This document shows, piece after piece, positions 31,909-40,048 of a stretch of 43,493 bases of DNA (positions within the stretch are counted from its first letter, which is position 1; every line of letters starts with the position of its first letter). The stretch lies in NCBI GenBank assembly GCA_964440795.1, contig CAYTTQ010000015.1, positions 1 to 43,493 on the forward strand. Direction: 5' to 3'. The notes below the pieces were generated by a model. It ran no database searches. It saw nothing but the letters and a program-made list of their open reading frames with translations, and was not told the origin of the DNA. This DNA is from C00003060 sp964440795 (GTDB lineage: Bacteria > Desulfobacterota > Desulfobacteria > Desulfobacterales > C00003060). The position numbers were made by a program, and so were the translations under genes.

Positions 31909-33285
31909 ATGGATAGGGTCGCATTCCAATATTTGGATCGGTGGATTCAGTCCCGGCGCCGAAAGCCCCTTGTCCTAAGGGGGGCAAGACAGGTTGGAAA
32001 GTCAACGCTCGTCAAGCTTTTTGCCGATCAGCACAAGTTAAAGCTGAACGAAGTTAATCTCGAAAGGCATCTCGAACTCGAGTCGGTATTCGCAACACTT
32101 GATACGGCTGCCATTCGTGGGGAGCTGGAAGCGCTTGCGGGCCGTTCAATAACCGAACATGGATCCCTTCTTTTTCTTGACGAAATCCAGGCAACGCCTT
32201 CTGCCCTCCCGGTCCTTCGGTATCTGTATGAAGATCTTCCCGATATTCCTGTCATCGCAGCCGGATCCCTTTTGGAGTTCGTGCTCGCCGATCACAACTT
32301 TTCCATGCCTGTCGGACGGATTGAATATTATCACCTCGGGCCAATGACTTTCAGAGAATTCCTCAAAGCCATTGAACCAAGTCTATGCCGTTACCTTGAC
32401 AATCTTGATTTCGATACCGCGTTGCCAGCGGCAGCTCATCATAAACTGTTAAAACGGCAACGACAGTATTTGTTCATAGGGGGGATGCCGGAGGCGGTGC
32501 TTGCTTTCAAGGAAAGTGATTCACTAGAGGAGGCATCCTCGGTACACCGTCGTATAGTCAGCACTTATGAGGACGATTTTGCAAAGTACGCCCGACGCCA
32601 GGAATTGGTTCGTTTGCAACAGACATTTAGAATGATACCGCGCCAGGTGGGTCAGAAAATAAAGTATGTAAACTTTTCACGGGAAGACCGCTCTCGTGAC
32701 ATAAAGTCCGCCATCGATTTGCTCGAAAAAGCCCGTGTCTGTATTCGCGTGGTTGCGAGTCATTGCTCGGGTGTTCCACTTGCGGCCGATATAAACGAGT
32801 TTGTATACAAGCTCTTGTTTCTGGACGTTGGGCTCATGAGTTATTTGACGGGAATAACCTGGTTGGATTTAAACAGAATGGACGAGGTAAAACTCATAAA
32901 TGAAGGTGCTGTGGCTGAACAGTTTATCGGCCAGCACCTGGCATATAAGAATCAAGGTAAAAATCCCCCGGAACTAGTGTATTGGCTCCGAGAAGGGCGC
33001 AAGGCCAATGCTGAAGTTGACTACGTCATCTGTTTGGGTGCTGATATCTTCCCCATTGAAGTAAAAGCTGGCCGAAGTGGGACCTTGCGTTCTCTGCAGC
33101 AATTTGCCGCCTCTGGGAAATCATCAACGGCCGTGAGATTTGATACAAACCCACCTAGTCGACAGGAAGTTAGCCATCAAGTTCCCGTTTCCGGTGAACT
33201 TCAACAGGTATCTTTTACACTGCTTTCTTTACCCCTTTACGCTGTAGAGGAAACAAATCGCTTGCTGGCTCGAGAACAGCGGTAG
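31909..33285 (+). CDS. AAA ATPase of the DUF4143 family, copy A
   Basis: This 458-residue protein has an N-terminal P-loop ATPase with Walker A GARQVGKSTLV near residues 21-31 and Walker B LLFLDEIQA near 82-90. The C-terminal DUF4143 part ends in a PD-(D/E)xK-like core (AEVDYVICLG then FPIEVKAG near 365-385). The family is very common and its role is unknown. The ATG at 31909 is chosen over a GTG at 31888 because GGGGG lies five bases upstream. It lies between the intact MntA-HepT pair and a degenerate copy of that pair. Base composition is more AT-rich than the flanking housekeeping genes, consistent with transfer. Confidence 0.8.
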   Translation: MDRVAFQYLDRWIQSRRRKPLVLRGARQVGKSTLVKLFADQHKLKLNEVNLERHLELESVFATLDTAAIRGELEALAGRSITEHGSLLFLDEIQATPSALPVLRYLYEDLPDIPVIAAGSLLEFVLADHNFSMPVGRIEYYHLGPMTFREFLKAIEPSLCRYLDNLDFDTALPAAAHHKLLKRQRQYLFIGGMPEAVLAFKESDSLEEASSVHRRIVSTYEDDFAKYARRQELVRLQQTFRMIPRQVGQKIKYVNFSREDRSRDIKSAIDLLEKARVCIRVVASHCSGVPLAADINEFVYKLLFLDVGLMSYLTGITWLDLNRMDEVKLINEGAVAEQFIGQHLAYKNQGKNPPELVYWLREGRKANAEVDYVICLGADIFPIEVKAGRSGTLRSLQQFAASGKSSTAVRFDTNPPSRQEVSHQVPVSGELQQVSFTLLSLPLYAVEETNRLLAREQR

Positions 33286-33652
33286 AATTCGTTGTATGAA
33301 GTCAGATTGACCGGGGGTCGGATCAAAAGTTCCCGAATGTTACGACGAGGGGAAATGTTGCATGTTTGTATTTCTCTCGCAACCATCTCACAAGAACTTG
33401 GGCCCTTTGCAGGCCCTGAGCCTTGTAAACTACTGTCGGTACAAAAAAAGATGAATGCTTTTCTGAAGCGTAGGATAGAACGAGAGGCCATATATGCATA
33501 ATAAGGGACTCGTGCTTGAAATCCTTTCTCAAGTCCACGACGCAACAAAGAGAGTCATGAAACGGTTTGAGCCGATTCAAATAGGCCGCAGAAAATCTTA
33601 CACATTATAAATTCAATTGACAATTTGTAAAATCCGGCCTAGTCATGGCAAC
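33286..33652. other. Relic region between the two DUF4143 genes
   Basis: No intact gene. It contains a decayed mntA/hepT junction (33436-33579), preceded by CTTGGGCCCTTTGCAGGCCCTGAG (about 33399) that resembles the hairpin after the intact hepT (about 31664). A TTGACA at 33617-33622 is a possible -35 box for the next gene. Confidence 0.5.
33436..33579 (+). pseudogene. Degenerate copy of the mntA 3' end and hepT 5' end
   Basis: These 144 bases match 31163-31307 with about eight substitutions and one single-base deletion. They encode the last residues of mntA (KKMNAFLKRRIEREAIYA) and the first 28 or so of hepT (MHNKGLVLEILSQVHDATKR), then diverge and stop. Neither catalytic motif is present, so it is a non-functional fragment of a second module. 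Confidence 0.88.
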
Positions 33653-34825
33653 ATGATAAAAAGAAGACTTTCGTCAAAAATAAAAAGCCTGTCGAACCAA
33701 TATCCCGTCGTAACGCTTACGGGTCCAAGGCAGTCGGGCAAAACGACGCTTGTGAGAGCGGTTTTTTCTGAGTGGAAATACATCTCGCTCGAGGAACCGG
33801 ATGTCAGGGAATTTGCACTGACGGACCCTCGTGGATTCATCGATGCTTATCCTGAACGTACCATCATGGATGAAGTGCAGAGAGCGCCTGAACTTTTTTC
33901 CTATATTCAGACACATGTTGACGACATGGGAAAAGAAGGCGTTTATATTTTGACCGGCTCTTTTAATTTCGGTCTCATGGAAGGAATTACCCAATCACTA
34001 GCGGGAAGAGTTGCTGTATTGGAGCTTCTCCCTTTTTCTTTTTTAGAATTGACTGCGGCTAACAGACTTCCGGATTCCATAGAAAATTTGATGTTCACAG
34101 GTTCATATCCAAGGATTTACGACAAAAACCTATCGCCGCCAGAATGGTACGCGAATTATGTGACAACTTACCTTGAACGAGATGTACGGCAGGTAAGAAA
34201 CGTGACGGATCTTTCTGCTTTTCAGCGATTTTTAAAAATGTGTGCCCATCGATCAGGACAGATCCTTAACCTTTCAGCTCTTGGCGATGATTGCGGCATT
34301 ACTCACAATACCGCCAGGTCGTGGCTGTCCGTTCTCGAAGCAGGCTATATCGTATACTTGCTGAGACCTCACCACAAACACTTCAATAAACGACTGATAA
34401 AGAGCCCGAAGCTCTATTTTTATGACTCGGGGCTTCTTTCCTATCTCCTGGGGATAGCTTCATCGGAGACACTGGTTGCTCACGCGTTTCGAGGCCACGT
34501 ATTTGAAACATGGGTCATTTCTGAGCTTATCAAGGGTAGGAGAAACCGAGGACTGCGTGAAAACATTTTTTTCTGGAGAGACAACACTGGTCACGAAATC
34601 GATTGCCTTATTGATCAAGGAGATACTCTTATCCCGCTGGAAATAAAATCCGGCAAGACTGTTTCATCGGATTTCTTCAAGGGCCTTACTTATTGGTCAA
34701 AAATTTCCGGAAAATATACTGGGCACATGTATGTCGTATACGCCGGTTCAATGGATCAGCCCAGAAAAAAAGGCCAAGTACTCAGCTGGACCACGTTCGG
34801 CCAAACCATGCCGACAACGATATGA
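33653..34825 (+). CDS. AAA ATPase of the DUF4143 family, copy B
   Basis: This 390-residue P-loop protein has Walker A GPRQSGKTTLV near residues 22-32 and Walker B TIMDEVQRAP near 76. A DUF4143 C-terminus ends in a PD-(D/E)xK-like core (HEIDCLIDQGD then IPLEIKSGKT). It is only distantly similar to copy A and so is not a recent duplicate. The ATG at 33653 has a weak ribosome site; a TTG at 33617 would add 12 residues. A hairpin follows at 34843-34864. Function unknown; the family is scattered in accessory DNA. Confidence 0.8.
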   Translation: MIKRRLSSKIKSLSNQYPVVTLTGPRQSGKTTLVRAVFSEWKYISLEEPDVREFALTDPRGFIDAYPERTIMDEVQRAPELFSYIQTHVDDMGKEGVYILTGSFNFGLMEGITQSLAGRVAVLELLPFSFLELTAANRLPDSIENLMFTGSYPRIYDKNLSPPEWYANYVTTYLERDVRQVRNVTDLSAFQRFLKMCAHRSGQILNLSALGDDCGITHNTARSWLSVLEAGYIVYLLRPHHKHFNKRLIKSPKLYFYDSGLLSYLLGIASSETLVAHAFRGHVFETWVISELIKGRRNRGLRENIFFWRDNTGHEIDCLIDQGDTLIPLEIKSGKTVSSDFFKGLTYWSKISGKYTGHMYVVYAGSMDQPRKKGQVLSWTTFGQTMPTTI

Positions 34826-34842
34826 TATTGTCAATTTAAAAC

Positions 34843-34864
34843 AGGCTCGTGTCAAGACGAGCCT
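34843..34864 (+). terminator. Hairpin after DUF4143 copy B
   Basis: AGGCTCGT (34843-34850) and ACGAGCCT (34857-34864) form a perfect 8-bp stem with a six-base loop. Only a short T-rich tail (TATT) follows, so it is a weak or moderate terminator. Confidence 0.55.
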
Positions 34865-34972
34865 TATTCAGGGGGAGATGCGGTATGCATGATTGGAAAT
34901 GAATAGTCATGAGTACCGACGATATTAATCGTTTCTCAATCCAAAGTCCGCATTCAGAGAGAGGAGAGGGCA

Positions 34973-35362
34973 ATGATCAGACAGTTCTTGAGGGTTCAAA
35001 GGCCCACGAGGGTCGGTAGGCCATCTCAGCGAGGCAAGGTTTTGGGAGCACAGCCGGCGAGCACGGGAGGAGGGGCGAGTGGCGCTTATCCCAGGACAAG
35101 TGGTGCTACGATGAACCCGGTGAACGTCGGGCAATCGGTGACGGTCAAAATCGGGTACGTTTCGTTCATGGGAAATCATGGGCTGGAGGCGGGACCGGAC
35201 AACACAAACAGTGCGCTGGGGGCATGGAGAGGAACAGCAGGTGTGGCCGTATCGGCCCGATGTGACCGGGTCCTGGTGAGCTTAAGAGTGCCCTTTTCCA
35301 CCGGAACGTCGGAATATTGGGTGAGACGATCCCGGTTTTGGCGGATTTTCGAGGCGGCTTAG
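34973..35362 (+). CDS. Doubtful open frame, 129 residues
   Basis: The frame begins with an ATG that has a good ribosome site (GGAGAGGG five bases upstream). The product is Arg/Gly/Ser-rich with no recognisable fold, motif or family. It lies in a 580-base stretch between an ATPase gene and a truncated CGGC-domain gene, and frames on the other strand are equally open. It may be remnant DNA. Confidence 0.22.
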   Translation: MIRQFLRVQRPTRVGRPSQRGKVLGAQPASTGGGASGAYPRTSGATMNPVNVGQSVTVKIGYVSFMGNHGLEAGPDNTNSALGAWRGTAGVAVSARCDRVLVSLRVPFSTGTSEYWVRRSRFWRIFEAA

Positions 35363-35408
35363 CAGGTTCTTCCCTTCGTTGCAGCCACCTCGAGCCATAG
35401 GAAGTTAA

Positions 35409-35789
35409 GTGTTTGAGAGCGATGAAGAATCGGGAAGGGCTTTCAGCCGGTATGTCGACAACGAGGTTGAACTGGTTGGTTTTACCACTTGCGACGGGTG
35501 CCCCGGGGGTAACATCGAGTATGCAGGAGAAGAAATGGTAAAAAACGGGGCGACGGTCATTCATTTGGCCACCGGTTTGGTGGTCGGCTATCCACCCTGT
35601 TCCCATATTGCCACGTTTATTGCTTTTCTTGAAAAGCGCTATGGTGTCGAGGTCGTCGTGGGGACGCACCCGATACCTCGGAAGTACCTGGAGATACACA
35701 CCCATTTGGGGACCTGGGAGGACCCGTCGTGGAAACCACTTATTTCCCCGACCATGAGTGACGATTCGACCCGTGCCGCTTACGATTGA
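35409..35789 (+). pseudogene. CGGC-domain protein lacking its N-terminus
   Basis: The 126-residue frame, GTG-initiated and directly preceded by an in-frame TAA, carries the core of the CGGC-domain family (a putative metal-binding domain). VGFTTCDGCPGGN contains the central cysteine motif (here CDGC), followed by HLATGLVVGYPPCSHI and VVVGTHPIPRKYLEIHT. Family members start about 20-40 residues earlier with a strand and another cysteine; this part is not found in any upstream frame. It is therefore probably truncated, though the remaining domain could still fold. Confidence 0.55.
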
Positions 35790-35943
35790 TGGTGCGGGTC
35801 CGCCAAAATACTCCGGAAATATTCCCGAATACAGGATTCACCCCATATGATTTCCCCGTCGCGTCGCTATACTCATTCCCAGGTACGGCGGTCTGTTCGG
35901 TAAAAGGGAAACGGAGTCTAAAACAAAGGAAAAGGAGTGAACT

Positions 35944-36714
35944 ATGGGACGTATAGAGGGAAAAACCGTCCTCGTCACCGGAGGTGCTCGAGGTATTGGA
36001 AAATCTACTTGCATGGTCTTGGCTGCAGAGGGAGCCGGCGTGGCCGTGACGGATATCATTGATGATGAAGGCCGGGATGTGGTGGAGGAAATCGGGAAAC
36101 AAGGCGGCAAGGCGAAATACTGGCATCTTGACACGTCCGATGAAAAAGAGGTGAGCGATGTGTTCGGTCAAGTAGGAGCGCATTTCGGTGCCATCGATGT
36201 CTTGGTAAATAACGCCGGTATCTCAGGTGTTAACAAACCCACCGACGAGATTACCGAGGATGAATGGAACAAAGTCATGGATGTGAATGTCAAAGGGGTC
36301 TTTTTGTGTACAAAATATGCAGTGGCCATGATGAAGGAATCGGGTGGGGGCAGTATTATCAATCTGTCGTCCATATACGGCATTATCGGAGCGCCTGATT
36401 TACCGCCATACCATGCCTCGAAAGGTGCGGTTCGCTTAATGAGCAAGACGGATGCACTGCTGTATGCAGGAGAGGGAATCCGGGTGAATTCGGTGCATCC
36501 GGGCTATATCTGGACACCGCTGGTGAAAGAGTTGGCGCAACAGTCCGATGAGGGCGTGGATGCCTTTCGGCAGAAGCTGGACAGTGCCCATCCGATCGGT
36601 CATGTCGGTGAGCCGGAGGACATCGCATACGGCATCCTCTACCTGGCATCCGATGAAGCAAAATTCGTAACCGGCAGTGAGCTGGTCATTGACGGGGGCT
36701 ATACCGCCCGCTAG
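35944..36714 (+). CDS. Short-chain dehydrogenase/reductase (classical SDR)
   Basis: This 256-residue NAD(P)-dependent oxidoreductase has the cofactor motif TGGARGIG near residues 12-19, NNAG near 89, catalytic Ser in NLSSIYG near 142 and the active-site YHASK near 156-160. The C-terminus has the usual SELVIDGGY. AAAGGAGTGAACT precedes the ATG. An Asp at the end of the second strand (VTDI) hints at NAD preference. The substrate is unknown; relatives include 3-oxoacyl-reductases and alcohol or sugar dehydrogenases. Confidence 0.9.
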   Translation: MGRIEGKTVLVTGGARGIGKSTCMVLAAEGAGVAVTDIIDDEGRDVVEEIGKQGGKAKYWHLDTSDEKEVSDVFGQVGAHFGAIDVLVNNAGISGVNKPTDEITEDEWNKVMDVNVKGVFLCTKYAVAMMKESGGGSIINLSSIYGIIGAPDLPPYHASKGAVRLMSKTDALLYAGEGIRVNSVHPGYIWTPLVKELAQQSDEGVDAFRQKLDSAHPIGHVGEPEDIAYGILYLASDEAKFVTGSELVIDGGYTAR

Positions 36715-36788
36715 CCTGTAAACACTCGCCGAATTTTACTGCGGTGGACCCATGTGTCAGCCTGAAGGGTCTGGATTCCGCTAAGGTT

Positions 36789-37316
36789 TTAGCCTGCGGG
36801 AGGACCGACGAAAGAGAATAAGACACTCATAATCAATATCTGTATCACCCACCCGATTGCACAAACGCCCACCGCTCTCAGGGTATTGGAATAATCCAGG
36901 GCCTGTCGTACCGCAATGACCATGGCCACCAGCATCCAGACGGATGCCACGGTGGAAACAATCCAAAACAGTCCCGGAATAATGCCGAGCACCCTGATTA
37001 TGCCCGGCGAACTGGAAAATCCGATGGTCCGGAGCAGTTCACCGTAATCCGCCTTTGTCTGAGGTTCCGGCAATAACTTGGTGCCGATGAGATAAGTTAG
37101 GTAGGCCCAGATAAGCCATCCCACGAGTGCCGCAACAGCCCCGACAATCAGGCCGCCCATGCCGCCTTTGGCGATACCTCCAAGGCCGGCGGCGACGCTG
37201 GACAGAATTACCACCGTTACCGCTTGCCCCATGGCGGTCTTATCCGCCTCCACCTCCTCGTAAAGGTTGACATCCAGTTTGGCCGCTCGCATCATTCGAT
37301 TAACGAAAAAATTCAT
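36789..37316 (-). CDS. YIP1-family membrane protein
   Basis: This 175-residue protein has a short cytoplasmic N-terminus and about five hydrophobic spans (VTVVILSSVAAGLGGIAKG, LIVGAVAALVGWLIWAYLTY, IPGLFWIVSTVASVWMLVAM and others). The pattern, with an early segment VEADKTAMGQA and late PP, fits the bacterial YIP1 domain. GAGGAGCAAA precedes the ATG at 37316. Function is unknown for bacterial members. Confidence 0.7.
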   Translation of the reverse strand: MNFFVNRMMRAAKLDVNLYEEVEADKTAMGQAVTVVILSSVAAGLGGIAKGGMGGLIVGAVAALVGWLIWAYLTYLIGTKLLPEPQTKADYGELLRTIGFSSSPGIIRVLGIIPGLFWIVSTVASVWMLVAMVIAVRQALDYSNTLRAVGVCAIGWVIQILIMSVLFSFVGPPAG

Positions 37317-37392
37317 TTTGCTCCTCTTTCTGATGATTTCTTGACGGTTTTCATAGGCTGAAAAACATCGAAATCGTTTGTCAAGCCAGGAC

Positions 37393-37722
37393 CTACGCCT
37401 TTTCGTGTGAAGAAAGGGCCTGAAGACGTTTTCTGATATGGGGTGCCAATGCCGGCTCCTCCTTCAATCGGGCGATGTCCTTCCACAGGTCGTCAGGCAA
37501 AATCCCAGGGTCATAGTCAATGACGATCCGCCGGGAGAACAACTGCAACCGGGAGGACAAAATACCGGGTATCGATTCAATGAGATCGGCCCAGTTACGG
37601 CCCGCTAGCGCATTCATTGCCGACAGTCGGAATTTCAGCTCGATCTTGCCGGAATGTTGACCGGCCACATCCGAATGGGGGGCTAGAACCGACAACGCCT
37701 CCATGATTCTGTCTACATCCAT
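37393..37722 (-). CDS. HMA-like small protein, function uncertain
   Basis: This 109-residue protein has two strand-helix-strand parts. GKIELKFRLSAMNAL and IPGILSSRLQLFSRRIVIDYDPGILPDDLW resemble the ferredoxin-like heavy-metal-associated fold in which the metal-binding CxxC is lost. The start at 37722 (MDVDRIMEAL) is used because a frame extension to 37794 adds an unlikely basic leader and runs close to the divergent gene. Upstream AAGAG is a weak ribosome site. The role is unknown. Confidence 0.5.
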   Translation of the reverse strand: MDVDRIMEALSVLAPHSDVAGQHSGKIELKFRLSAMNALAGRNWADLIESIPGILSSRLQLFSRRIVIDYDPGILPDDLWKDIARLKEEPALAPHIRKRLQALSSHEKA

Positions 37723-37832
37723 CGTAGCTACACTCTTAAACCATTCGGTCACGTTTCGCAAGGTTTTCAACACCGCGCTTTTGAAACGCCTCAAAAGTGT
37801 GGTATATCGAAAAGTGAAGGAAAGGAGCGGAT

Positions 37833-38744
37833 ATGAATCTATTTATTACAGGAGGGCTAGGGTTCGTCGGTACCCAACTTTCCATCCGTCTGTTGGAATT
37901 GGGACACACGGTTACAGTCGTAGATCGGTCTCCCACACCCCGCGAAAGTACTCCCGCATCCGTGAGGTATATCTCGGCGGACACCACGCGGGAAGGGGAA
38001 TGGCAGGACCAGGTGGCCGGTCACGATGCGGTGGTCAACTTGGCGGGGGTATCTATCTTCAAGCGGTGGAATGAGGAGACCAAAAAGCAGATCTATGACA
38101 CGCGTATTTTAACCACCAAGAATCTGGTGGCGGCCATGAAGCAAGGCGATAACGCCGTTCTTTGCGGCACTTCGGCCGTTGGGTACTATGGATTCCATGG
38201 AGATGAAACGCTTACCGAAGAAGACGCTCCCGGCGATGACTTTTTGGCCTCCCTGTGTGTCGATTGGGAAAAGGAGGCCGGGCGGGCTGCCGAAAAGGGC
38301 GTGCGGGTGGTGCTTACCCGGTTTGGCATCGTTCTCGGGAAGACGGGCGGGGCCTTGGGCCAGATGATACCGGCGTTCAAAAAGTTCGTCGGTGGCCCTC
38401 TGGGTAGTGGTAACCAATGGTTCTCTTGGATTCATATGGAAGACTTGCTGGAGGCCTTCCTGTTTGTCCTCAACCAGGAAACCCTGGCGGGACCGGTGAA
38501 TTTCTCTGCCCCCCATCCGGTTCGTAACAAAACCTTGGCCCGGACGCTGGGAAAACTGATGTCCAGGCCCTCTTTCTTAAAGACTCCGGGGTTGGCGATT
38601 CGATTGATCTTGGGGGAGTTTGGGTCCGTCTTATTGAAAGGCCAACGGGTGCTCCCCAAAAAGTTGTTGGACCACGGATTTGCGTTCCGGTACCCGGAGA
38701 TCGAGGCGGCCTTGCAGGCGGTGCTCGAAGAATCCCACGTTTAG
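37833..38744 (+). CDS. TIGR01777-family NAD(P)-binding epimerase-like protein
   Basis: This 303-residue extended-SDR protein opens with MNLFITGGLGFVGTQLSIRL and contains DAVVNLAGVSIFKRWNEETK, GTSAVGYYGFHGDE, VDWEKEAGRA, TRFGIVLGKTGGALGQMIPAFKKF and WIHMEDLLEAF, all typical of the TIGR01777 (YfcH/SulA-like) family with its C-terminal DUF1731 tail. The biochemical role is not settled. AAAGGAGCGGAT precedes the ATG. The stop overlaps that of the convergent gene (TTAG at 38741-38744). Confidence 0.9.
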   Translation: MNLFITGGLGFVGTQLSIRLLELGHTVTVVDRSPTPRESTPASVRYISADTTREGEWQDQVAGHDAVVNLAGVSIFKRWNEETKKQIYDTRILTTKNLVAAMKQGDNAVLCGTSAVGYYGFHGDETLTEEDAPGDDFLASLCVDWEKEAGRAAEKGVRVVLTRFGIVLGKTGGALGQMIPAFKKFVGGPLGSGNQWFSWIHMEDLLEAFLFVLNQETLAGPVNFSAPHPVRNKTLARTLGKLMSRPSFLKTPGLAIRLILGEFGSVLLKGQRVLPKKLLDHGFAFRYPEIEAALQAVLEESHV

Positions 38745-39691
38745 ACGTGATTTCTGAGCTGCAATTCAACCGGATGGGGATGCAGGTAATATTGATCCTT
38801 TAAGTAAGGTTGGTCATATTTCCGGACATAATGTTTGATTAGTGTGATCGGAACGACGAGGGGCAGATACCCCTGTCGGTATAGATCCAAGTAACCCAGC
38901 AGTTCGGCTTTTTCGTCGGCGGAGAGCGCTTTCTTGAAATATCCCATCATGTGTTGAAGTACGTTGCCGTGCTTTTTGAGCGTGGTTCGAAGTCGTAAGG
39001 CCGCCATGAGATGATCCTGGTAGGTATTATAGAGTTCATCTAAAGAGACCTCTTTTGCGCGGGCAACCAACTTACCCATGGCCCGGTAGCCCTCTACGCT
39101 ATGGGACATGACAAGCAACTTGTGTTGGGTGTGGAATGCCACCAGTTTTCCCCGGGACTTACCTTCTTGCAGAAGAGCCCGCCATCGTTTGAACACAAAG
39201 ACCGACTCGATGAAGTTTTCCCTCAGCTTCGGGTCATGGAGTCGACCCTCCTCCTCCACGGGTATCAGGGGAAAGTGGTCCATAAAGGCCCGGGCAAAAA
39301 GACCCACTCCCTTCTTGACGGGCATCCCCTTATCGTTGACTACCTTCACCCGTTCCATCCCGCTGCTGGGAGACCGGGCCTTGAAAATAAATCCGCAAAG
39401 ATTTTCTTTCTCCAACTCGACCACCCGTTTTTGGGCCCATGTGACCATCGCCTCCGTCATGTCCTTTCCCGTTTTGTTGGTTACGAGCCGGGGGGCGCTG
39501 GGATCGCCCCGTAACTGCATGGACTCTCGAGGAATACCAAAACCGGCTTCGGCCTCCGGACATACCGGTACATAGTTCACATATTGGCCCAAGGTGTCCG
39601 TTAAATACCGGTCTCTCTTGTGCCCCCCGTCATAACGAACGTTTTCCCCTAAAAGACAGGTGCTGATCCCCACGTTGATCGATGTGTCCAT
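38741..39691 (-). CDS. DUF523 and DUF1722 fusion protein
   Basis: This 316-residue protein has DUF523 at the N-terminus (INVGISTCLLGENVRYDGGH, YVPVCPEAEAGFGIPRES, NLCGFIFKARSPSSG with conserved cysteines). DUF1722 (YbgA-like) is at the C-terminus (ALLQEGKSRGKLVAFHTQHK and LIKHYVRKYDQPYLKDQYYL). The start at 39691 is chosen for its GGAAGGAAACC ribosome site; the longer frame adds non-conserved residues. The cysteines suggest a metal or Fe-S site, but no reaction is known. Same arrangement as in many proteobacteria. Confidence 0.88.
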   Translation of the reverse strand: MDTSINVGISTCLLGENVRYDGGHKRDRYLTDTLGQYVNYVPVCPEAEAGFGIPRESMQLRGDPSAPRLVTNKTGKDMTEAMVTWAQKRVVELEKENLCGFIFKARSPSSGMERVKVVNDKGMPVKKGVGLFARAFMDHFPLIPVEEEGRLHDPKLRENFIESVFVFKRWRALLQEGKSRGKLVAFHTQHKLLVMSHSVEGYRAMGKLVARAKEVSLDELYNTYQDHLMAALRLRTTLKKHGNVLQHMMGYFKKALSADEKAELLGYLDLYRQGYLPLVVPITLIKHYVRKYDQPYLKDQYYLHPHPVELQLRNHV

Positions 39692-39807
39692 ATGGTTTCC
39701 TTCCCTTCCGGATATGGGTGCCACGATTCAAAGCGTATATCAGTTCAAGAGTGGACAAACAAGCAAAAGGCGGTGGACATCCGGCGGAAAAAAGGGAATA
39801 GTGCAGC

Positions 39808-40038
39808 CTAAAGGGACGCCATCGTGGTGCGCAAGTATTGGGCCGGAAACGGGGGACCATGCCCAGGGCATATGGTTTTTGCACCGGCACGCAGGAGAGG
39901 CTTCAACCGGCGAAAAAACGAGCCCTCCCAGCCTGCCTGTCCGGCATCAACCAGGATCGCCCCCTTTTCCCCCATGATAAGATAGGTGTTGCAAATGCCC
40001 AGACGGATTTTTTGAATGCCCGATTCCGGAAGCTTCAT
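39808..40038 (-). pseudogene. Internally deleted metallo-beta-lactamase-fold hydrolase
   Basis: This 76-codon frame joins the N-terminal strand pair of an MBL-fold protein (GICNTYLIMGEKGAILVDAG, about residues 14-33) directly to its C-terminal end (GAKTICPGHGPPFPAQYL). The HxHxDH metal motif and everything between, usually more than 100 residues, are missing. It has no stop, so it may be expressed, but it cannot bind the two zinc ions. It starts about 10 bases after the epimerase-like gene upstream on the same strand and was probably once part of that operon. Confidence 0.72.
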
Positions 40039-40048
40039 GGCTGCTGCC

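Noticed and set aside
30593..34864. A complete integrative element
   Set aside because: No integrase, excisionase, relaxase or phage gene is visible between tRNA-Glu and the end of the accessory region. Only att-like repeats and cargo-like genes are seen.
38741..38744. Overlapping stop codons of convergent genes (also 17853-17856) as a special signal
   Set aside because: TTAG and CTAG overlaps of opposite stops are a frequent outcome of compact gene packing.
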